Shown one piece after another: positions 59,456-64,000 of a stretch of 64,000 bases of DNA. The position numbers and the translations under genes were made by a program. Source of the stretch: an uncultured Roseburia sp. (GTDB lineage: Bacteria > Bacillota > Clostridia > Lachnospirales > Lachnospiraceae); assembly GCA_934309475.1 (NCBI GenBank), contig CAKRDK010000006.1:1-64000 (forward strand). Direction: 5' to 3'. Every line of letters begins with the position of its first letter. Position 1 is the first letter of the stretch. The notes under the pieces were generated by a model. It had not been told where the DNA came from. It did no database searches and saw only the letters and a program-made list of their open reading frames with translations.

Positions 59456-60637
59456 CTATTCCAAATAATCCTTTAATTTGCGGCTTCTGCTTGGATGACG
59501 CAGTTTGCGGAGCGCTTTTGCCTCAATCTGACGGATACGCTCACGGGTAACGTTGAATTCTTTTCCGACTTCCTCTAATGTTCTCGCACGTCCATCCTCT
59601 AATCCAAAACGAAGTGTCAATACTTTCTGCTCACGCTCTGTTAAAGTTCCAAGCACTTCCTCTAACTGTTCTTTTAACAGGGTAAATGCTGCTGCATCTG
59701 CCGGTACCGGGACATTATCATCCTGGATGAAATCTCCTAAATGGCTGTCTTCCTCTTCACCGATTGGCGTCTCTAAGGAAACAGGTTCCTGGGAAATCTT
59801 TAAGATTTCACGCACACGCTCCACCGGCATGTTCATCTCTGCTGCAATTTCTTCCGGGCTTGGCTCACGTCCTAATTCCTGCAACAACTGACGGCTGACA
59901 CGGATTAATTTGTTGATGGTCTCAACCATATGAACCGGAATACGGATGGTTCTCGCCTGGTCTGCAATCGCTCTTGTGATTGCCTGACGAATCCACCATG
60001 TTGCATAGGTAGAGAATTTGTAACCTTTGCGGTAATCAAATTTCTCTACTGCCTTGATCAGACCTAAGTTTCCTTCCTGAATCAGGTCAAGGAATAACAT
60101 ACCACGGCCTACATAACGTTTTGCAATACTTACAACCAATCGAAGGTTCGCCTCAGCTAACCGTTTCTTTGCTTCCTGGTCGCCAAGTTCCATACGTTTT
60201 GCCAGTTCGATTTCTTCCTCTGCACTTAACAGCGGAACTTTTCCGATTTCTTTTAAATACATACGGACAGGGTCCTCGATGGAAACACCGTCCGGAACAG
60301 ACAAATCAATCTTTTCCACTTCAATGTCATCATCGTCATCTACTTCTAACAGAATATCTTCATCCGAATCGTCTCCTTCTGTGATACGGAGTACATCGAT
60401 GTTATTGCTCTCTAAGAAATCAAGAATCTTTTCGAACTGTTCTGCACCTAACTGCATATCCTGGAAAAAGTCACTGATTTCCTGATATTCCAACATATTC
60501 TTTTTCTTCTTGGCTAATGCGAGCAGTTCTGTTAATTTTTTCTGGAATTTCTCCATATCTTCCGGGCTGCCTGCAGCTTTTGTGTCTTTTCCTTCCATTT
60601 TTTCTAATTTTTCATCCATTTCTTTCTTTTTTGCCAT
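59456..60637 (-). CDS. rpoD: RNA polymerase primary sigma factor
   Basis: The housekeeping sigma-A. The 393 residues contain region 1.1 (degenerate, acidic), region 1.2 ([11 protein letters not shown], about 124), region 2 ([18 protein letters not shown] and the -10 helix [18 protein letters not shown], about 200), region 3 and region 4 ([20 protein letters not shown], near 370). An acidic stretch (about 90-110, [16 protein letters not shown]) is present as in related clostridia. It lies between dnaG and trmK, the dnaG-sigA order known from Bacillus. It should recognise the promoters listed in this window. Confidence 0.98.
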   Translation of the reverse strand: MAKKKEMDEKLEKMEGKDTKAAGSPEDMEKFQKKLTELLALAKKKKNMLEYQEISDFFQDMQLGAEQFEKILDFLESNNIDVLRITEGDDSDEDILLEVDDDDDIEVEKIDLSVPDGVSIEDPVRMYLKEIGKVPLLSAEEEIELAKRMELGDQEAKKRLAEANLRLVVSIAKRYVGRGMLFLDLIQEGNLGLIKAVEKFDYRKGYKFSTYATWWIRQAITRAIADQARTIRIPVHMVETINKLIRVSRQLLQELGREPSPEEIAAEMNMPVERVREILKISQEPVSLETPIGEEEDSHLGDFIQDDNVPVPADAAAFTLLKEQLEEVLGTLTEREQKVLTLRFGLEDGRARTLEEVGKEFNVTRERIRQIEAKALRKLRHPSRSRKLKDYLE

Positions 60638-60676
60638 TTTCTTTCATCCTCTCATGGTTCGTTAACTATTTTGTCC

Positions 60677-62464
60677 TTAATCAATAGAAATATGCAGTCT
60701 TTCCAATTCTTCAAGTGCCTTCTTATCCGCAATGAGCTTCTGAAGTCCCGCCATATCGGTAGGGTCTAAATGCTCCGACTGATGTCGGATGCTGTTTTGT
60801 TTCATGCGGACAATCGTCTCCTTCAATGCCTTTTCCTTGTCTTCTTTTGTCTCAACACTGTGAATTGTGGCATTAAATAAACCTGCAATCTCCCTTTGTT
60901 CTTCCTCATTTTGAAACATACTGATAATTTTCGCCGGATTGACTGTTCCGGTCGTCTCATACTGTTCAAAGAGAACTTCTGCCACCTGATGATAAATCTC
61001 TTCGGTAAAGTCCTGTGGCGAAATGTATTTTTTTATTTTATTAAAAAGCGCGGTATTTTCAATGAGCCACGTCAGGAGGAGCTTCTGGGACTGTTTCATC
61101 CCGTCCTCTTTTTTCAATCCCTTTTTCTCATTGATACCACTTTTTAATGGCACTCTCTCCCTGGCAATTCCCACCTTTGTTCCAAAGTGGTTCACCAGAC
61201 TGCGCAGTTTTTCAAATCCGGTCTGATACTTTGCTGCCACTGCTTCTATATAATTATCGCGTTCTAACTCCTCTGTAAAAGTTAAAAGCTTCTTTGCTAC
61301 CTCGTTAAAAAATGCGGTCTTGCTCTCCGGGTCCTGCATATCATACTGCTGCTCTAAGATGCGGATTTCAAACATGAAACTGTTTTCCGCCTGGTCTATC
61401 CGCTCCTGATAAGCCTCGGCTCCGAGTGCTTTGATGAATTCATCCGGGTCCTTGTACGGGCGCATATTAATTATCTTTGTAGTTATTCCAACTTCCTTTA
61501 AAATCGGAATGGCACGAAGCGCCGCCTTTACTCCCGCTCCATCACTGTCGTACGTCAGATAGACTTCCTTCGTATAACGCTTGAGCAGATTGGCATGTCC
61601 ACTCGTCAAAGCTGTTCCAAGCGATGCCACGGCATTGTCAAATCCTGCCTGATGCAGCGCAATCACATCCATATAGCCCTCGCAGAGCAGTAGCTGCGGT
61701 TTCTTCGTTGTCCTTGCGAAATTAAGTCCGTAAAGATTCCGGCTCTTATCAAAAATCTTTGTCTCCGGGGAGTTTAAATATTTTGGTTCCCCATCTCCCA
61801 TGACACGGCCGCCAAAGCCAATGACTTTGTTGTGCACATCCATAATCGGAAACATCGCACGGTTCCAGAATTTGTCATAACCGCCCCGGCGCTCATCAAT
61901 GGTGACAAGCCCGGATTCTTTTAAAATATCATCCTCGTATCCTTTTGCACGCAGATAGCGGTACAAATCATCGCTGTACTGGTCTGAATAACCGAGTCCG
62001 AATTTCTTCATCGTCTCCGCAGACAATTCACGTTTTGTAAAATAATCGAGCGCACGTTTCCCACGCTCATTGCGCAGCAGGGTATAAAAATATCGCGCCG
62101 CCTCTTTATTAATCTCTAACAGCCGGCTTCTCTTATCCGCCTCACGCCGCTGCTCTGCAGAATACTCCTGTTTCGGAAGTTCTACCCCCGCGCGGTTGGC
62201 AAGTTCTTCCATCGCCTCCCCGAAGGTAAAATTCTCATACTCCATCAGAAATGTGAACACATTTCCCCCGGCTCCGCATCCAAAACAGTAATACATCTGC
62301 TTATTCGGTGAGACAGAAAAAGAGCCTGTCTTTTCATTGTGAAACGGGCACAGTCCAAAATAGGTACTGCCCTTCCGCGTCAGCTTCACGTACTGTGATA
62401 CCACGTCTACAATATCGTTTCGCGAACGCACTTCTTCTATTATTTCATCCGAAAAATACGGCAT
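60677..62464 (-). CDS. dnaG: DNA primase
   Basis: Makes RNA primers for replication. The 595 residues show the N-terminal zinc finger CPFHNEKTGSF ... YYCFGCGAGGNV (Cys40/His43 and Cys61/Cys64 region), the RNA polymerase core with the TOPRIM motifs LCEGYMDVIALHQAG (about 264) and YDSDGAGVKA (about 309), and a C-terminal helicase-binding domain (about 450-595). Start follows TGGAGTG. It lies between dgt and rpoD. Confidence 0.98.
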   Translation of the reverse strand: MPYFSDEIIEEVRSRNDIVDVVSQYVKLTRKGSTYFGLCPFHNEKTGSFSVSPNKQMYYCFGCGAGGNVFTFLMEYENFTFGEAMEELANRAGVELPKQEYSAEQRREADKRSRLLEINKEAARYFYTLLRNERGKRALDYFTKRELSAETMKKFGLGYSDQYSDDLYRYLRAKGYEDDILKESGLVTIDERRGGYDKFWNRAMFPIMDVHNKVIGFGGRVMGDGEPKYLNSPETKIFDKSRNLYGLNFARTTKKPQLLLCEGYMDVIALHQAGFDNAVASLGTALTSGHANLLKRYTKEVYLTYDSDGAGVKAALRAIPILKEVGITTKIINMRPYKDPDEFIKALGAEAYQERIDQAENSFMFEIRILEQQYDMQDPESKTAFFNEVAKKLLTFTEELERDNYIEAVAAKYQTGFEKLRSLVNHFGTKVGIARERVPLKSGINEKKGLKKEDGMKQSQKLLLTWLIENTALFNKIKKYISPQDFTEEIYHQVAEVLFEQYETTGTVNPAKIISMFQNEEEQREIAGLFNATIHSVETKEDKEKALKETIVRMKQNSIRHQSEHLDPTDMAGLQKLIADKKALEELERLHISID

Positions 62465-62501
62465 ATTTTGTCACTCCATTTCCAGTCGTTTCTTACTGCT
62501 G

Positions 62502-63515
62502 TTAATATCCGTCCACCTGCCATGCCTGTGGAAGAAAATATTCACTGAACTTTGTAATCGCATACTGGTCTGTCATACCCGCAATGTAATCGCAGACAAC
62601 GCGGTGCATTGTCTCACCCTCGCGGAGCATTCTTAAATATTTTTCCGGAAGAAGCTCGATATGATCCAGGTAATAATAGAACAACTGCTCAATCATCGCC
62701 TTCGCTTTTACTTCCTCCCCTTTTGCCACAGGATTCTTGTAGACATTTTCAAACATAAAATGACGCAGTTCCACCATCGCTTCCTCGACTTCGCTCGACA
62801 TGATGATGTCATCTTTTCCCTGACTGTTGATGATAATATTATGTATCAGCGTATTAAGCCGCTGCTTCGTCGAGAAGCCCAGCGTCTTTTTCAGTTCCAT
62901 CGGAATATCATCCTCGGTCAGAATCTGCGCACGGATGGCATCGTCAATATCGTGGTTGACATACGCGATTTTATCCGAGAGCCGGACAATCTTTCCCTCC
63001 AAGGTATGTGGCGTGGACTTCGTCTGATGATTTAAAATTCCATCCCGCACTTCCCAGGTCAGGTTCAATCCTGCTCCATTTTTCTCAAGCTTCTCCACAA
63101 CACGGACAGACTGCTCGTTGTGCCGGAATCCATCCTCACAGAGTCCGTTTAAAACATACTCACCGGCATGCCCAAACGGCGTATGCCCCATGTCATGTCC
63201 TAATGCAATCGCCTCCACCAAATCCTCATTCAGCCGCAGTGCTTTTGCAATGGTTCTCGCATTCTGGGAGACCTCTAAGGTGTGGGACAATCTCGTCCGG
63301 TAGTGGTCTCCTTTCGGTGTCAGGAAAACCTGCGTCTTATTTTTCAGACGCCGAAACGCCTTACAGTGTAAAATACGGTCACGGTCGCGCTGGAAAACAG
63401 GCCGGATATCACATTGTTCTTCCTCCCGCTCTCTCCCTTTTGTGTTCACGCTCAAGGTTGCGTAAGGGCTTAGCGTCTCCCGCTCCATTCTCTCTATTTC
63501 TTCTCGAATTGACAT
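62502..63515 (-). CDS. dgt: dGTP triphosphohydrolase-like HD protein
   Basis: HD-domain deoxynucleoside triphosphate hydrolase, 337 residues. The metal site is visible: His in SHTLEVSQNA (about 76), HDMGHTPFGH (about 109) and the distal Asp in NHDIDDAI (about 190). The KNKTQVF motif precedes it. The length is shorter than E. coli Dgt (about 505) and fits the clostridial type, which may accept several dNTPs. The gene is upstream of dnaG with a 37-bp gap, as in other clostridia. Start follows AAGGAG. Confidence 0.93.
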   Translation of the reverse strand: MSIREEIERMERETLSPYATLSVNTKGREREEEQCDIRPVFQRDRDRILHCKAFRRLKNKTQVFLTPKGDHYRTRLSHTLEVSQNARTIAKALRLNEDLVEAIALGHDMGHTPFGHAGEYVLNGLCEDGFRHNEQSVRVVEKLEKNGAGLNLTWEVRDGILNHQTKSTPHTLEGKIVRLSDKIAYVNHDIDDAIRAQILTEDDIPMELKKTLGFSTKQRLNTLIHNIIINSQGKDDIIMSSEVEEAMVELRHFMFENVYKNPVAKGEEVKAKAMIEQLFYYYLDHIELLPEKYLRMLREGETMHRVVCDYIAGMTDQYAITKFSEYFLPQAWQVDGY

Positions 63516-63645
63516 GCAAACATCTCCTTATCTTCACAATGCCACTCTCATAAATCTCTTTTCACACAGCCTACACAATATAATATTCGACGTTTCAAGC
63601 AAATTTCCTTTATTTTTTGCAAAAAGTTTCGTTTTTGTTTTGTAA

Positions 63646-64000
63646 CTACAATTTGTTTTTATAAATTTTAAAGCAGATGAAGAAAAACAGGATTCCATAC
63701 ACTGTCGTAATCGGTGTTGCAAATCCCACAAGCATCAGCGACGTATTCGGCAGATTTGACATAAAAATCGACACCGGAATACGGATGCAGAATGCCGATG
63801 TAATTCCCTGAATCATAACCGGCATGCTTTTTCCGTTTCCGTTAAAATAACCAATACTGCTAAAGAGCATACAGGTTAAAATACATTCTACGGAAAATCC
63901 TTTCAGATAACTTGCACTCTGCGCGATAACTGCGGCATCCTCCGAGAAAATAGATGAAAGACCTGCCCCACCGAAAAATCCGACGCAGAAAATCACGCAT
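63646..64000 (-). CDS. MATE-family transporter, C-terminal part (cut by the window edge)
   Basis: Polytopic membrane protein of the MATE/DinF group; only the last 118 or so residues are inside the window and the reading frame stays open to base 64000. Four hydrophobic segments are visible, including the SVECILTCMLFSSIGYFNGNGKSM turn (17-residue part: VECILTCMLFSSIGYFN) typical of the MATE second half, with the family Gly-Asn-Gly-Lys. It would export drugs or cations using an ion gradient; the substrate cannot be told. It lies upstream of dgt with 130 bp between. No promoter was identified there. Confidence 0.85.
   Translation of the reverse strand, partial: CVIFCVGFFGGAGLSSIFSEDAAVIAQSASYLKGFSVECILTCMLFSSIGYFNGNGKSMPVMIQGITSAFCIRIPVSIFMSNLPNTSLMLVGFATPITTVYGILFFFICFKIYKNKL

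Overview
The window looks like the chromosome of a low-to-moderate GC, Gram-positive clostridium, most likely a member of the Lachnospiraceae. This is inferred from gene families and gene order, not from a database match. Supporting signs are a priA-def-fmt-rsmB-rlmN-prpC-prkC-rsgA-rpe-thiN cluster in the order known from Bacillus, a dgt-dnaG-rpoD-trmK cluster, sporulation-type genes (SpoVB-like flippase, YlmC/YmxH), a Tad-type pilus locus with no outer-membrane secretin, and strong AGGAGG ribosome sites. About 63 protein genes, one tRNA and the RNase P RNA are supported. No CRISPR array, rRNA or recognisable transposase was found.

Layout. 0-16 kb is mostly housekeeping: tRNA-Val, a hotdog thioesterase with a short cobalamin-dependent methionine synthase, a HAD phosphatase, mnmA and iscS, a SpoVB-like flippase, efp, rpiB, a YqeG phosphatase, nrdR, ylmC and ychF. 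A damage-inducible type YolD/Y-family polymerase pair follows, with a LexA-like box in its promoter. Between ylmC and ychF sits a small AT-richer insertion (11017-12903). It is bounded by exact 22-bp direct repeats, one of which is the 3' end of ychF. It carries a broken XRE regulator, a Nmad3-like gene and two small unknown genes, but no integrase.

16.3-38.4 kb is one co-directional run of 18 minus-strand genes that reads as a single operon from a promoter near 38.5 kb. It encodes a Tad-type pilus machine (TadZ, TadA, TadB, TadC, Flp-like pilin, prepilin peptidase), then a WG-repeat protein, two TadE-like pseudopilins around a large coiled-coil DUF5702-type protein, a lipoprotein, two membrane proteins and a 1731-residue Ig-like surface protein. 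It ends with a phospho-signalling module: FHA protein, PP2C phosphatase, membrane Ser/Thr kinase with TPR-like region, and a small membrane protein. The FHA protein and the small membrane protein both carry paired ETT(V/L)L motifs resembling the phospho-threonine switch of GarA/OdhI-type FHA proteins. This wiring of a Gram-positive Tad machine to its own kinase/phosphatase/FHA set is the most interesting system in the window.

38.6-50.6 kb is the conserved priA-to-thiN translation and growth-control operon, including a second, PASTA-type kinase with its own phosphatase. 50.7-57 kb holds a CmpB-like membrane protein, a PH-like protein, pyrBI, a DnaJ-domain protein, two small-family proteins, a lone PilT ATPase and rnpB. 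57-64 kb holds a nucleoside kinase, trmK, rpoD, dnaG, dgt and the 3' end of a MATE transporter cut by the window edge. Long non-coding stretches are few: 11347-11491 (regulatory region of the insertion), 38423-38650 (tad promoter region), 5132-5351 (palindrome and tandem repeat), 51629-51850 (pyrB promoter) and 56430-57020 (rnpB).
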